Source of the DNA: Tomocerus qinae
Taxonomy: Eukaryota > Arthropoda > Collembola > Entomobryomorpha > Tomoceridae
Length of the DNA: 64,000 nucleotides
Assembly: GCA_020055645.1 (NCBI GenBank)
Contig: CM034550.1
Coordinates: 14,211,001-14,275,000 of the forward strand
Direction of reading: 5' to 3'
Shown piece after piece: positions 1 to 13,600 of the stretch. Positions within the stretch are counted from its first letter, which is position 1, and each line of letters begins with the position of its first letter. The notes under the pieces are model-generated. The model searched no databases. It was given only the letters and a program-made list of their open reading frames with translations, and was not told the DNA's origin. The translations under genes and the position numbers were made by a program.

Positions 1-3000
1 TTAGCCACGCTGTGGTATTTCATTTCCCCTGACTCGTCTTGTCGAAACTTCCCTTCCCAAACGTACACCACTACATACTTACAAGTTACATGCTCATAAT
101 ATGAATTCACGGTTATGTAATGTGCGTGTAGATAACCTCTGCATGTACATTTACAACTCAGGATATCACCACAATATCAAGAGATACAAATTTAGAAAAG
201 TGACTATCTTTGTAGTATTTTCTTTAGACTCATTTTACAATTCCTTGTCGCGCCCTGTCAATTAAGTAGCTCTTCAATATTCCATTTCAAAGGCTGCCTC
301 AGATAAAAGATGACAGACTGACAAAAAAGTAAGGAAAACAAAGGAGTTCCTCCTCACTTAAATTACATCTCTATTTATATTAGAAAAAGTGCTTTCCAAA
401 TGCATAGTACTAGTGCTACAGGTTCGGTATTAGAGACACTAAGCATGTATTATGTCGCATAAAGAAAAAAAGTATCAAAATTTGGTTCTAAATGTAAATT
501 AGCTCCATTACGTAATATTGTGCTATATAAGTGTGCCTATACATAATACATAAGTATTGCAACGGCCACAAGAAATCCAAACTTTTTCAATCCTTCAAAC
601 ATAGCAGTATATAATATTAATAAATTCTATTCTTGAGATGTATCTCTGGTAGAGACATGTTTTTAATATTGTTTCATATTATATAGAATCTAAAAGTACA
701 TATAGTTCAAAAAGTCCAGCATCCTCAAGTCACAAGAAGTTATCATTAATAATGTATGAGCCGAGGAGTAATAGGACGTGGTGTAGCCAAGAAGAGTAGA
801 GTGTAGTAGCTGTTAGGAGTATCCCTCTTGAGGAATTTATTACCGTCAGTGTAAAATATATGGGAAAGTTGAATCGTAGCGTCTGTTTCCGTGCACTGCA
901 CTACTATGTAATGTGTCTTGATACAAATGCACCTGGATGCCTTCACTGTGGCTTTGCTTCACTTCGCAATCACTATGTGTGTGGCATTAAAAGAAGTTGA
1001 CTTATCCTCTGTATCATACAAGATAAAACCATGACATGTGTAGTGGTTGAGAGGACGTGGATACGGAGAGTTTTTGCCATTATTTTAAAGTACGTCATTC
1101 ACTTCAGTGCCTACCCTAAGAGAACTAGCTAAATAAATCGACTTTCTCCAACTTAACCCACGCCTGAGTCCAAGTTCATACTTGGTCATAATATTCATGA
1201 GCTATATACAAAACTATCTTCCTACTACTACCTTATATAAATATAACTAGAATAAGTAGTAGAAGGAACAGTAACCGACTTCATAAAGTAAACAGTTTGT
1301 AAAAGATCATCGGGAGGAAGTAAGATAGGCTATGGCTTGTCCTGTTACAAAAGGTGGATTTGTTATGTAAAATAACATTCTGAATAAACTACAAGTGATA
1401 CTGTTAAACACAACAACTCCCTCATAATACATGTACTCACATATTATTTAGCACTTTTTATACAAGAATTTTTTTCTAGAGTAGTACTTAATGAATTAGT
1501 CTGAGTGGGCTTGAATTGTATACTGGGGGTACTTGAAGGTGACTAATGCAACATACTACATAGTTAGTTCTGAGTAAATTCAATGATGAGATGAGGAACA
1601 ACAAAAAGTGTAACGGAACGAAACAGCCTGTCATGGATTCTGTCCGATACATACAAACCGACTGAGAGATCCGATTTTCTGATCGTATTAGGAGAGGAGA
1701 GATTTTTCTTAAAATGGAAATGCTGTCGCTTTCCAGTAAGCCTATTTTAGCTTCAGCCTTCTCTTCTTCCCCATCAGATTCCATGTTGGGTTTAGCGTCT
1801 ATTTTCTATTGCTCCTGCTCTGCTTCTGTCGTATCTTGAAACTACTCATGTATTTAGTAGAAGCTCTGTCTGTCTGCTCTATTTCCTACCTAATACTACA
1901 AAGTAGGTATCTATGTTATTACCCAACAGTAGCATACACAGAGTGAATATCCGAATGCAATCTAACCATACTGTACATTTGTATTTGTAATGCAGACATA
2001 GATTCTGTGTATGAATGTGTAGTTGAATACAAACGTGAGCTATGCAAGGTTTCATCACAATCGATACTAAAAGGATTAAGCTAACAATATGCATAGCCAT
2101 GCACACTCTTCTTGATTTACTGCTACTGAATACAACTCCTTGCTAAATAATACCAGAATAACTAACTATGAATTACTATGATTTGTTGCCTTATTGTTAT
2201 CACATTCTTTTCTAATGGATTCTGACTTTCGAAACTCTTTTCTATACACATTCACAACCAAAAGCTTTTTTATTCTTATCCCCATACTTTTATTTCAATA
2301 ACTCCAAGACACTACTATACCTATACTATATTTACTATTATTTTGAAAAGTTTTTCCTTTCCCTAGCTATTTGATAAAGAAACAGAGGGCTACAAAGCAC
2401 GATTCATTAAAATCTGATTTGCTCATTCAAGAAGTTAATCATGTTACACATAGATATTGAATACCAAAATATTGTATTGAATAGCAATATTATAACTTAT
2501 CAATGCAATTAGATTCTGGTACATCATTTTCTATGAAAAGGTCTAGGTAAATAGTTATAGCTACACAGACTTTTCAAAAATAATTGTACCAACAGTACCA
2601 AGTATGATGAACTAAACGTACAATAAAGCTAAGTCAAATCAATTGGCACCACGTATTCAAGAAAACGTAGTTTTTTCATTTCAATTAAATTTTTAATATG
2701 CCAATTTTAAAATTGGCTAATTAATAATCTAAAATACCTTCAACTAGTATTTTGTGACTGTTGTGACTAACAACATTTTAATAAAGTGTAATATAGTTCA
2801 ATATAGTACAAAATCTGCTGAATAACCAATTAAATAAGACAAATGTAAATAACCATTTAGTACTGCAAAATGGAAGCATTTTTAGATACCTAAAAGATCG
2901 GACAGAAGCAGTTGTCCTATCACAAGATGAATTCGAACATAAGTGTTGAGATAGTGTATAGAGTTAAGACAGCAAGATAAAGATACAGTAAACGAATAAA

Positions 3001-4560
3001 TAGTGTTGACGAACATAGGGTATTAAGAATCTAGTAGTAAAACAGTGCAGTATTCATGTAATGCAAAGGAAGGACATAAATGTTCCGGCTCCTGTTTGAT
3101 TAGATAGAATTGACTGAAATCAGATGAATTTATGGGCTGTGGGTAATTTGCATTTAATTTAATTTAAATAATCGTCTGTAGTAACGCTTGAGCGTCTCCC
3201 GTCGGCAGTCGCCTCTGTGCTATTATTTAAATGCTGTGATAGCTCTAGGCATCGCCTTGTTTCTCCTGGTTCGTCATGCTAAATGCTAAAGTGCACTATT
3301 TAGGTGAATTTAAACGGTTTCCCAGACCTAAGACCCATGAAATGCGCAAGCAATTTATTTGTATATTATCTGGTCATTATTGAAGAATGTGCATACAATA
3401 AACTCGAGTAAATAGGATGTTTCAACTCTCGATAAAGGATTTGCACACTGCACTTTTTAACTTTTGTTCCGACATTTACAGCACTTTGAATGACCAAGAT
3501 AAGAGTTTGATATTTTCTATTTATCATCGTAAGACCCAATATGATAAAGAAATCCCTTTGTGGCACTCAAACAATCACCATTAAACTAGTTTATACCAGA
3601 AATGATATCTCAACCTGAATGCTGGCAGCCTCCAACCTCCATGTCGTCAGACTCATGTCTGACAGCCCTATAGTTATTTAATGTCGTGCTCATGTGGTAC
3701 TATTATGTCTGTCTAAAAGTTTAAACATTGCAAACTAAATCTGAAAGGAAAGTTATAGACACTTGAGCAAATGAATCCCCATCATAACCTACAATAAATT
3801 AATCGTGAAAAACAAAAGGAAACATTCTTTACGCTCTTAAACGAATTCATTCCCCCTTTTCCTTATAATATGTTTCTATAATAGCATTTACGGACTAGAT
3901 AAGGGTATGAAAGGACATTATATATATATATATATAGCGTCACCTCCCTTATAACTTGAACCCTGGAGACAGATCCCACGCATCTCTCTATAGACAGGGC
4001 ACCTATTCACAATTTCATTTAGTCCACCTACACAGCTTTTCATAGCATTAAATAGGTAACTATACTTTATCTCCTTTCCCTCAACTCTCTCCATTCCTAA
4101 AAAGCTATCCGAACAAATACAATTTGCCCAGGATAGTAGAAAAGTACCAGGAATATAGGATAGAAAGCATACCTTGTGTATAATGCGTGATTTTGCTTTT
4201 GGTGTTAAAATGAGAATGGTGAGAAAGGAAAGCGCTCTTTCGGAAGGAAAATCTATAGCTTTGTAGCTGTTATAAAGACATAGTCTCGTCGTAGTGCACG
4301 ATGTGCAACGCAATATGTGCCTTCTTTGGAAACTACAATTTCCTTTAGCTCCTATATGTATTTCCGTGTATTTCGACTTCCATCTAGTCCTAGACACTAA
4401 TATACATTACTATTTCAGAAGTTGCATTGCATCGTGGATATACAATACACAAACACTACTACCTAGATAGGAGATACTATGTATGCACTACCACTTACAT
4501 ATAAGACTACGGGTTTAACAAGACCAGTAGAATACTTCAAGTTGGAAGTTTCAACTGTAC
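1..4560. other. Gene-poor AT-rich DNA, no supported gene
   Basis: I see no recognisable coding domain. Two minus-strand ORFs stand out by length only. One at 1,488-1,784 (98 codons) starts at an ATG in a good context and has an acidic N-terminus. The other, at 3,918-4,397 (159 codons), starts with GTG and its 3' end runs into a TA microsatellite. Neither resembles a family I know. A sharper GC-containing block at about 3,160-3,240 sits next to an octamer-like site and AT-rich homeodomain-type motifs. Confidence 0.6.
3919..3936. repeat. (TA)n microsatellite
   Basis: About nine uninterrupted TA units. It forms the 3' end of an otherwise unexplained minus-strand ORF. Confidence 0.9.
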
Positions 4561-5120
4561 ATACAATTCAGGCAGGCCTCGGCCCGGCCTCAGAACGACT
4601 GACTCAGAGCTAGGAAGAATAAAAGGAAATCACTAGGCCATAGCAGGGCCAAACGAAAGGCAAGGGAAGCTTTTGCAAAGACAAGGACCTAGCGAAACTA
4701 AACGAGAGAAATCCGTCCGAACATACCTAGAGATGTGGATATACCTATGGAGGAGACATAACTACCTCGGCTAGGTACTTAGTATACATGTACAAATGTT
4801 CTCTATCTAACTGAAGACAGGAAAGGAGAGGAAAGGAGAATAGAGCCGAGCCCATCCATTTCATCCGTCCACATCCATCCCATCCAGCGAAAACCAGCCA
4901 TCTCCAACGTTAACATAACACATTTTCTCTCCTTGCCTCTCCTTCTACGTTCTCTATATGCTTTAATGCACGTAAAAATCAATGAAATCGAATTTCTCCT
5001 TCACTTTTCTCTCAGACATTCCACAATTCACATCACATTCCTGGGTTCCCTTGGCTGACTTGGATTGCATGGTCGGGACTACTTTCTTCCTTTTTCTCCT
5101 AACTACTCTGTCTCTGTCTA
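4561..5120. other. Locally GC-richer, purine/pyrimidine-biased spacer
   Basis: This stretch is less AT-rich than its surroundings. It holds GGAAA/GGAGA purine tracts (about 4,815-4,845), then degenerate CATCC-type pentamer repeats (about 4,850-4,890), then long CT-rich runs to about 5,120. There is no ORF with codon-like character. It could be a regulatory or low-complexity region. Confidence 0.4.
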
Positions 5121-7163
5121 GGTATCCATCTACTACTTTCTAAGAGTATTTCTATCCTTTTTACTACCTACTAACTATGTAGTCCACATTATTTTCCTAT
5201 TTGTTATTGGCATAGCAAGTATGTCTTGTGCCTTGTAGTATGTATATTTATATATGTGTATATAGGAGTCTTTACAACATTCGTCTCACTCTTAAACAGT
5301 TACTCTTACTGCCACCATCCAATTAAGCCAGTTTCCTGTATTAATGTTCCTCAGGAAGTTCAACCGTTTATTATTAATGGACAATTAGGCACGTTTATTT
5401 AAGAACAGGATATGTTGCACAAATCTACATATTACACACTAAAATTTGCACAAAAGGGAGACATGTGCAAATATTATAATAATAACGGCACATTTTTCAT
5501 TCGCTAAGCATTCATTTGACTTTTAACCTCCCACCACTTAGAATCCCGCAGTTATGTCCTCGTTTATTTTCTGCAATCGCTATTATTGTACATACCAGTA
5601 CACACGTCTATCAATTCTAGCCCTTTGCCAACGATTTGTCATAGTTAACTGATAATTTGATCTTTACTTCAGATAGGTAGCAAATGCAAGCCAGCTGAAC
5701 GGATACATTATATACAAACTACATAGTTACTAGAGCCAATCCTGCAAAACTTATACCAGATATATCATTTAGACAAGTCACCTAAATAAAAGAGCAACTA
5801 AAGCTAGGACATCTACCCTACTTTTTTTAGTTTGCAGCTCGTCTCACATTTGTTCTTGATTCGTAGTACATGTAATGAAATGGCGAAAACATTCCGTTTT
5901 CATTACAGAAATAAACCCAATTACGTACATTAGTAAGCGTAATTTTGAGCTGATACTTACTTCCAGTGCATTTCGGAATGCAAGTATCTAGGATGTGGAG
6001 AAAAGAGTCCTGCACGCCAAAACAACTTCCTCTGCACAAACGGATACTTACTATCACGTTCGTCCTTCTACATTATATATGAACTACAAATACACAAAGC
6101 AAACTTCATTTTCCCCTCTTAGTAACAAAACCTAGATAGAATCCACAACTAAAATTCATCCTACTGAAAGTGATAAAGTAATAAATGCTGAGCACTAGTG
6201 CGAGCCGGGGTAATTATTTCTGGAAAAAATTGTCATTATTCCTCTGGAAGAAATGTACATTTTGCCATATAAAATTCAGCTTTATTATACCATCTCCAAC
6301 TATATGAATACCTATATAAAATGATATAAGTACGAATAGAGTACTAAAGTTTATAAGATCTACGCTCTATTATAAATAATGGCCATACCTTTTCTAACGC
6401 AAACGGAAAAGGCATTTCATGTTGCCATTTGTACCCAGGAAAATTCCTTGAAAAGCAAAATTCTTTTCACACTAAATCCATACCAGTTTACATTCCCTCC
6501 CAGAAAATCCATGTAAAATTCTATGCATATGGTAATGTTGTGCCTTTTTAATAAAATTGTTCACTATCTAAAGGAAATGGTAGTGTTGTTTGTTTTGGCA
6601 ACAATTTGGGTATAAATTGTCGAGTTTAAGTCGTATGGAATAGCTGGGTAAGAATAATGGGCAAGAGTGGTTGAGTATCCGAATTATTGCTTTTGAATTT
6701 TCGGGTGGAAATTATTGGATAGAAATAGTCGGGTAGGAAATATACGATAGGGTTTTTTGGCAGAAGCTATGGATGTGAATTGACCGGTAGTGTAGGAAGA
6801 GTAGGAACAATCTTCCTCGTTGTAATTGTAATAAACGTGTCATTTTAAAGAGATCACCAATGTGGATTTGCTACGACTGCACCCTTACTATATGGTATAA
6901 TAAGCTCCGTATATAATTGTTGGTGTGGAACGAAAAGGAAGGAAGGAAGAGCGAGGAAAATTGATGTCTTGGTATAAGTTATGAATTCCCAGCGAGTTGT
7001 GTAAATGCTGAGATGAGTACCCAAGTACGTATCATCCTCAGTATTATAATTTATGTATTGTAGTCGTACACCCACGAAGACCCATCTACTACAGAGTGTG
7101 GGGGAATTGTAGGCGTGATATTACACATTATATGTTATAAGACCCATCTTGTTACTTATATCA
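5121..7163. other. Intergenic or intronic AT-rich DNA, nothing recognised
   Basis: Only short ORFs occur here and I see no domain, RNA gene or transposon signature. An AATAAA on the minus strand at 7,164-7,169 marks the right edge and may belong to the small candidate gene upstream of it on that strand. Confidence 0.5.
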
Positions 7164-7169
7164 TTTATT
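7164..7169 (-). terminator. Possible polyadenylation signal (AATAAA)
   Basis: AATAAA on the minus strand, about 80 bp beyond the stop codon of the small candidate gene at 7,249-7,550. It is meaningful only if that gene is real. Confidence 0.2.
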
Positions 7170-7248
7170 GTGTCTGAAGCACTATAGATAAGTAGATATA
7201 AGTGTAGAGAAATGTCAATGCCTTCTATTCTGTAGCCTGAACAGAACA

Positions 7249-7550
7249 TCAAACAGGCAAACGAGCCCGAAAAGGCAATTTGTGATGTGAAGTGATGGCA
7301 AAGAAGGAAGGGGCATCCAAAATCTTGTATAGATCTTGACTTGACACAGTGCTTTCCATACGATGATATTTTCTATAGGAAAGTGCGGTGGCAAAACGGC
7401 GAAAGGGAAGAGCCTGGGAAAGTTTCTTCTCTTTCACTTATTCTATTCTGTATATGGCATATCAGTATTATAATAGGAGCCCGAAAGTAAAACTTGGTTG
7501 GACTTACCAATAGAAAGACGTCTCCATCTTGTTTTCCTTTTGCGGCCCAT
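7249..7550 (-). CDS. Weak candidate: small two-exon basic protein (76 aa)
   Basis: This is a tentative model. Exon 1 (7,550-7,508) begins ATG and encodes a very basic stretch (MGRKRKTRWRRLSI), then a canonical donor GTAAGT. A 71-bp intron would end at an AG before 7,436. Exon 2 (7,436-7,249) continues in phase for 61 residues to TGA. A TATA-like sequence lies about 70 bp upstream (7,617-7,625) and an AATAAA about 80 bp past the stop (7,169-7,164). The intron length matches the confident genes. Against it, the acceptor has no polypyrimidine tract and the protein resembles nothing I recognise. It may be a chance alignment of signals. Confidence 0.2.
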
Positions 7551-7616
7551 GAAGATGGGAACTTTCTAGCTGCACTCTGCTCTCCTTTTCCTGAGTTTTG
7601 TATGTAGTAGTAGAAG

Positions 7617-7650
7617 TATATAAATGGAACAGAGTTAGCAGTTCAGTATT
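7617..7650 (+). promoter_or_regulatory. TATA + initiator-like core promoter
   Basis: TATATAAAT at 7,617-7,625 is followed by a TCAGT initiator-like motif at 7,643-7,647, a spacing of about 28 bp, as expected for an arthropod core promoter. No recognised gene lies downstream. A second TATATAAA followed by GAAC occurs about 1.25 kb further on (near 8,864). In AT-rich DNA such matches also arise by chance. Confidence 0.3.
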
Positions 7651-10600
7651 TAATATATAGCTACACAAAACAGCAGTGTGTAGTCACAAGTATAGAATTT
7701 TGCAATTTAAGTTAGTTCTGTTCTATCGTGTGTATTGTATTTGGGCTTTCTTCCTCCACACGATAAGAAAAAACAACAAGAGTTCTTTGAAAACAATACA
7801 ATTGAATTCTAGATTTTCTCTCTCCGGTTCACTACCGAATAGTTTAGTCAGGCAAGTCAGACTCACACGTTTCTTCTTCCTTTTTTTCTGTCGCGTCGTG
7901 AATTCAGCTCCGAGAGTTGAATTGAGTTGACGATAAGGGAAGAGTAAGTATACAATTGAATGTAGTAGTTAAGTTACACTTTTCCGTCAGTCCAGTATAC
8001 ACTTAGGTTCCTGCAGTTCTTCTGGAGTCTCAAAGTCAACAGAGTGAAATTTCATAATGGGTGCACTATATATTTGCAGAAAAGAAAATTATGCCTCCAT
8101 TTGGCATGTGGGATGCTATGGTCGACGAAAACTCCCGCGGTATGGTGCAGAATATGAAGTAGGGAAGAAAAGAGAAAATTATTAAACAAAGAAAACGAAA
8201 GGCTGGAGGACGGGAAAAGGATTGGGACGGGGAGGGTTCAAAATCAAAATGGGGAAATACAAACGGGTATTTATGAATTTGTAATCAATCAGATTTCCAG
8301 ATAATTTTCAAACTTTCTCAAACAAGATTTGACAAGAGTTATTACTATAACTAAAGCAAACTTAACTTTCTCGCGATAGTTTGGTTTCTAATTTAATTTA
8401 ATCTGGAGTCTCACTCAAAACTTCGATCTTCATTTTATCAGTACCTATTTGTTCCTACTGTCAACATCGTCCTATCGGAAAACATTCCTAGTGGTTCACA
8501 TTGTTTTCCGTATTCGTCACAGCATTATTTTATATATTATGAAACGTATGCTGTGCTGAAAATACAATGAATTTCTGCTTCGCTCAAAAAAACGTGTTAC
8601 AGTAGAATAAGCAAAAAAAGTAGAAAATAATTGCCTATCGCTATGCGTGCACAGTTGGTCGCTACTGTTTGGCACTCCACTGGGTAAGTTAACTTAGACA
8701 CACTCAGTTATAAACTGTATATGATGATGTTTCAGTACGTTGTCTGTTTTGTGGTTTAGCTTATCTTTAGCTCTGGCTAATACAATGGTAGCGTGCGATA
8801 TCTGTAAACCTATACAGTTGTGTGTGGAGTGAATTCAATTGAATTTTTTTCTGGCAGTCAGCAGTATATAAACAGAACGCACTTCCAAAATGCTCTTCCT
8901 TTAACTTTTTACTTTGCTCGGATGTAGTGTTGACTCGAGTTGAAATGTTCAGTTGATGTGAGTTGAACTTTAGGTGATAGAAGGATGTTTCGTCAACTAA
9001 ACTTTCCTTTCTTGCCCATCTGACGAGATCAATTACTTCCCTCGGGTCTTCTCACTCTAGCATTACGTGTAAGCGGCTCCTGAGCAGCTGAAAAATTGCC
9101 AAACAAAACGCAAATTATTACTTACTGAAGTAAACGAAACCCTTAATGAATTTATTGCATTGGGGAGAATTGTTTATGTTAGTTCAGACGATGCCACTTC
9201 CTTTTAACACTAACATCCCAGCACGATATCTAATATTTTATATTTAATTTTATGGGGATTTGAAAGGTAGATGCACATGCTTATTATGCAAATGGTGTGC
9301 TTTGTTACGTAATATTAATATGCATTACACAATCAGTAACCTATTATTTGGATTCAAATGGCTATAGATACAAATACACATGTGTGTAGTAGATAGATAT
9401 GCACTTTATCAGTTTCTCACTTTAACCCTCATACTGCAGTAAATAAATCCCTATTTAGGTACTTGAACATTACACCACATTGATTTCTATTTTATTGCTG
9501 CATCACAGTCTCAGCAAGTTAATTGCCAACTTTGCTATTCTTAAGCAGTGTGCATGCACAGACTAGCAATACGTTCACATATTTGCACTAGAGAATATTT
9601 CAATATTTGGCTAACGATATTGAAAAAAGCACCCTGTGAACAAAATTATTTTATGGCAGTTCATGATTGGAAGTTATTCCCTATACATTGACATACTGCT
9701 TTTTACACATTATCGAGTTTTAATACGTATGGATATGCATATGGATACACTTTGGAAATATGACTCTCACTCTCTGACAGGAAAACAGCATTAAGCACTG
9801 AAACTATTGCTACTGTCATAAACCTAAACGGAAACTTTAACCTTTGCCCTTTACGATCACTTACAATATAACTACCATGAGAAAAATCAAATGAATTCAG
9901 AGCCCCTCTATAATGGGCTTGCCACCATCAATTTCAGCCAGACGGGCTACGAACTCAATTTTATTCCCCATGCAATGTAATACCCTCGGACCAGACAGGT
10001 ATGTTACTTCTGTGTGCACTCTCTGTTCAGTAGTAGTAGGATGCATACTTTTCTACTTCGATACATAATAGCACAGCACAAGGTGTACCAAACTCAGACT
10101 TATGTATAGAACACCCAGGAATATATCTTTACTTCAATGCACTGCAGATAAACCAATATACACTGAATTACTGAAACTTAACTAGGCTATCGTAAACATA
10201 CATTGTATTGAGATACCCACAAAAATATCTACATGAAAGGTTATTCAGTCTCTACACGCTAGCTCTTTTGAGACAGAGACAGGTACTGTGGTAGCAGACA
10301 ACAATTAAGCTAGATGATGGCAAACATTAAACGAAACGTGAACTTACATATCTCACCTGTCCCCCCGTCTAATCTATCTACTGAGATAATTTCAATATAT
10401 TTACAATGCCCATAACCAATATTAGATAGACAAATACAATATTATAAGCAAACAAGAAACTGAATACGTAATGTAAACTAAGTGAATTATGTAAATAGCA
10501 ATTCGTAGATAAAAAGTAAAGTAGGCAATGTAGACACATTACCTATAGATACTAACACATACTACTACAGCCATTTTACTTGTAGACAAATAATCTAATG

Positions 10601-13600
10601 AATAAATATATCTCTACGTACACTGTCTACCAACCTCCTTAGGACGTAATGGACAAATACATATTAATGTAAATCCTCCCCTACAAAATATCGATTTAAG
10701 AATTGACTATTTCAGTACTTTCCATACTAGTGCTGTGAAATTATTCCTGACAATTCAATCTCTAGGGGGAATGCATTTGCTCACGTTAAAAATTAAATCT
10801 TACCTTGTTAAGGGTTACAGTGTAGGTAATTCCAGCTGAGGACTCGAAATCACAATTGAGTCAAACTAATTACATTACCACCTTTCTACTCGTAAATGGT
10901 ATGATTTGTTATATCGATAGAAATGACACATTTGCATAGAAGTGTATAGTTATAGTGTACAGAAAACAAATGTATCCATGTAGCGTGGCATGGAGTACAC
11001 GTATTACATTCAGTGACAGTTAATTATATCAAATATAACATTCATTTGCCTTCACTCGTCCAAGTCGTTTATTTATTGGAGCTGAATTTAACGACCAATT
11101 GTCTCTAGAGGACAGAAGGGTATTCAGGGGTCATGCTTATAATAACATTTTAATTTCACGTTGAATGAAACTCAATAGAAAGCTAAAGAACTTTCGCATT
11201 TGTTAACCAATGCATTTACCCTTCAACCATTAATCGCCTCGTAGGTAATATTAAATGTTGTCATTTATGTCCTCATAGACATATTATGCCATAGATATAA
11301 AAATACTATTCTTTGTAATGTTACCCTTGTATTGAGAAAATGGTAGAGGCAAATGTTATTTTTATCAATATTGAGTAAACAAGGAAGTTTATGAAAACAT
11401 GAATGTCCATAATGATTGTGATACATTGGTATGCCCAAAATATTATTAACTCAGGTAAGTGGTATAGTTATGTATAATATAGAGGAATTCAGCATATATT
11501 AGCCAATAAATATTTAACATTGGTTAATGATAAGAGTTGGTATTAAGGACAGATAAGTAGAAATGCATCAAATTGTAGACGAGGAAAAACGATTCATCAT
11601 TTGCGAATGACAAAATAGATTAACTGAACAACAAAACTAAACCCTAAGGACACATAATTGGCATGATTTAAATCATTTTAAATGTAACTAGCTACAGAAC
11701 ATAGCGAATGTTTCTTCATACAGTTAGTACATGCTTTGACAAAATGCTCAGTCTTAAGGTACTTTTACAATGTGGAGGAATACTGAAGGATTTGCATAAT
11801 ATATGCATGGATGAAGACCATTATATTAGAAACTTTTGCATACGATGTTCATTTTAGATTTAAGCAGTTCATATCATAAATCCTTAACAGGCTGGATAAT
11901 AAAGCTGAGGGTAATTGCGATGTGAACGTTGGCTCTTTAAGTATATTGTAATAAAATAATCTATTGTTTGCTATTCTAAAAGTAATCTTTATCCTTATGC
12001 TAAACACATTGTAAGTGAATGCGGTTCTTTATATTATAGTATGGCAGACTGAACAGTTGTACATAATTGCAAATAAGTGCCTAGTATGTAGTATACATGA
12101 TGCTGTGAGAATCATTAAAGACCAAGTGTAAACAAATTACTTGTCGACAGAAAAGAAACCGTATAGTAGTAGTGTACCAATAAATTGTAAAGGAAAAGTT
12201 GGCCCTTATGTGAGCAGAGACTAAAAATCACAGAAAATAAAATCCAATCCGTCGACCATACTTTCAAGTTGCACTGCCACCCAAATAAACTAAAGCATAC
12301 GACAAAATGTGTTCGTCTGCAACTTACACAACCTATCAATAACACATGTACATTCTTTGTTTTAGTTTGTATTAAGACTTTTGGCCTATGCACAGCATAG
12401 TAGAATAGTCAGAAGCTAAAGCATGCCAAGCTAAACTGAAATAAACTTAAGCAAAGTAAACTACATAAGTATGAGAAAGGAATTAACAAATGGAACAGAA
12501 TTGTGAACACCTGCCAATTATCATACAGATACAGAAAACTATTTCTCAACTCTTCGTCAATGGAACAACCAAACGAAAGGTGAATCCGTTCCCTCGACAT
12601 ACACAGACACATATTTAACTACAGCAGTTAGTAAGTCAACTGTTCAAGTGAATTCAGTATGTGTTTATTAGGGATTGAAAAGTACCTGGAGAGAGAATAC
12701 AGCAGACAGAAAAAAAAATCAATTCTATGATAAGTAGTGCTTATTGCTTATGAATGCCAATTGGCAAATTTTAAAATCTGGTTTCGTTTACATACCTCAC
12801 TTGCATCCTATACCCATTCACTTGTAAATTTAAAGCTAAAGCAAAGAACACTACAATAGAATAATGCTCAGTGTAAACTCTCGGTACTTAAAATGTGTTC
12901 ATAGTCTGTAAAATAAAACGTGATGGCAACTCAATGCAAACTACTACCTATCTGTGCCATGTCATGACATGCCAGGCGGATATGTGATGATTATGAGTTT
13001 TAGCTTTTACATGTAATTGCCTCCTTTGAGGGAGATATAAGAACAAAAGACTGAAATGGAAGGATGTAATATAGAATATTTACACTATATAGGGGAGATG
13101 AATGGTGGAGATAAATGTACAGAATATTCTAGAGTAGAGACCCAACGATATTCCTAGTAATTAATTTCAGAAGAGAGAGCGGGCGAGTAGAGCAGGTGTG
13201 AATTCAGGACTCGCATTCGCAATCCTAGTAAAAAATTTGCAATTTAGGACTCAAAAGTGGAAACGTATGGTGGAGACGGCCGTAGATTGTAATTGTAGCT
13301 ATCTTTACATTTCAGTTGGCCAACTCTGTTTAAACACGAAACGTAAACAGACCTCATAAAGTTCCGTTTCATTGGGATACTGCAGAAATAGCGATACAAA
13401 GCTAAAGAAGGCTCTATTATATATGACAGGAGAAACAAAACACTCAAATCCACGTATGTAGTAAGTGTGTTCTCTGAATTCGATTAACTCATTTGGAGGG
13501 GGCTACAAAATAGAAGGGAGTATAATTTTCCTATCTTAATTCGATCGGTTCATTTAATATGTACGTACCAGTAGCAGAGCCTCGTACAATAAATGTCGTA

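Noticed and set aside
1488-1784. 98-codon minus-strand ORF with good start context
   Set aside because: The acidic N-terminus looks promising, but the rest reads like translated AT-rich DNA and I found no convincing splice partner.
3918-4397. 159-codon minus-strand ORF
   Set aside because: It starts at GTG, ends in a TA microsatellite, has no recognisable domain, and its length is not far beyond chance for the amount of non-coding DNA.
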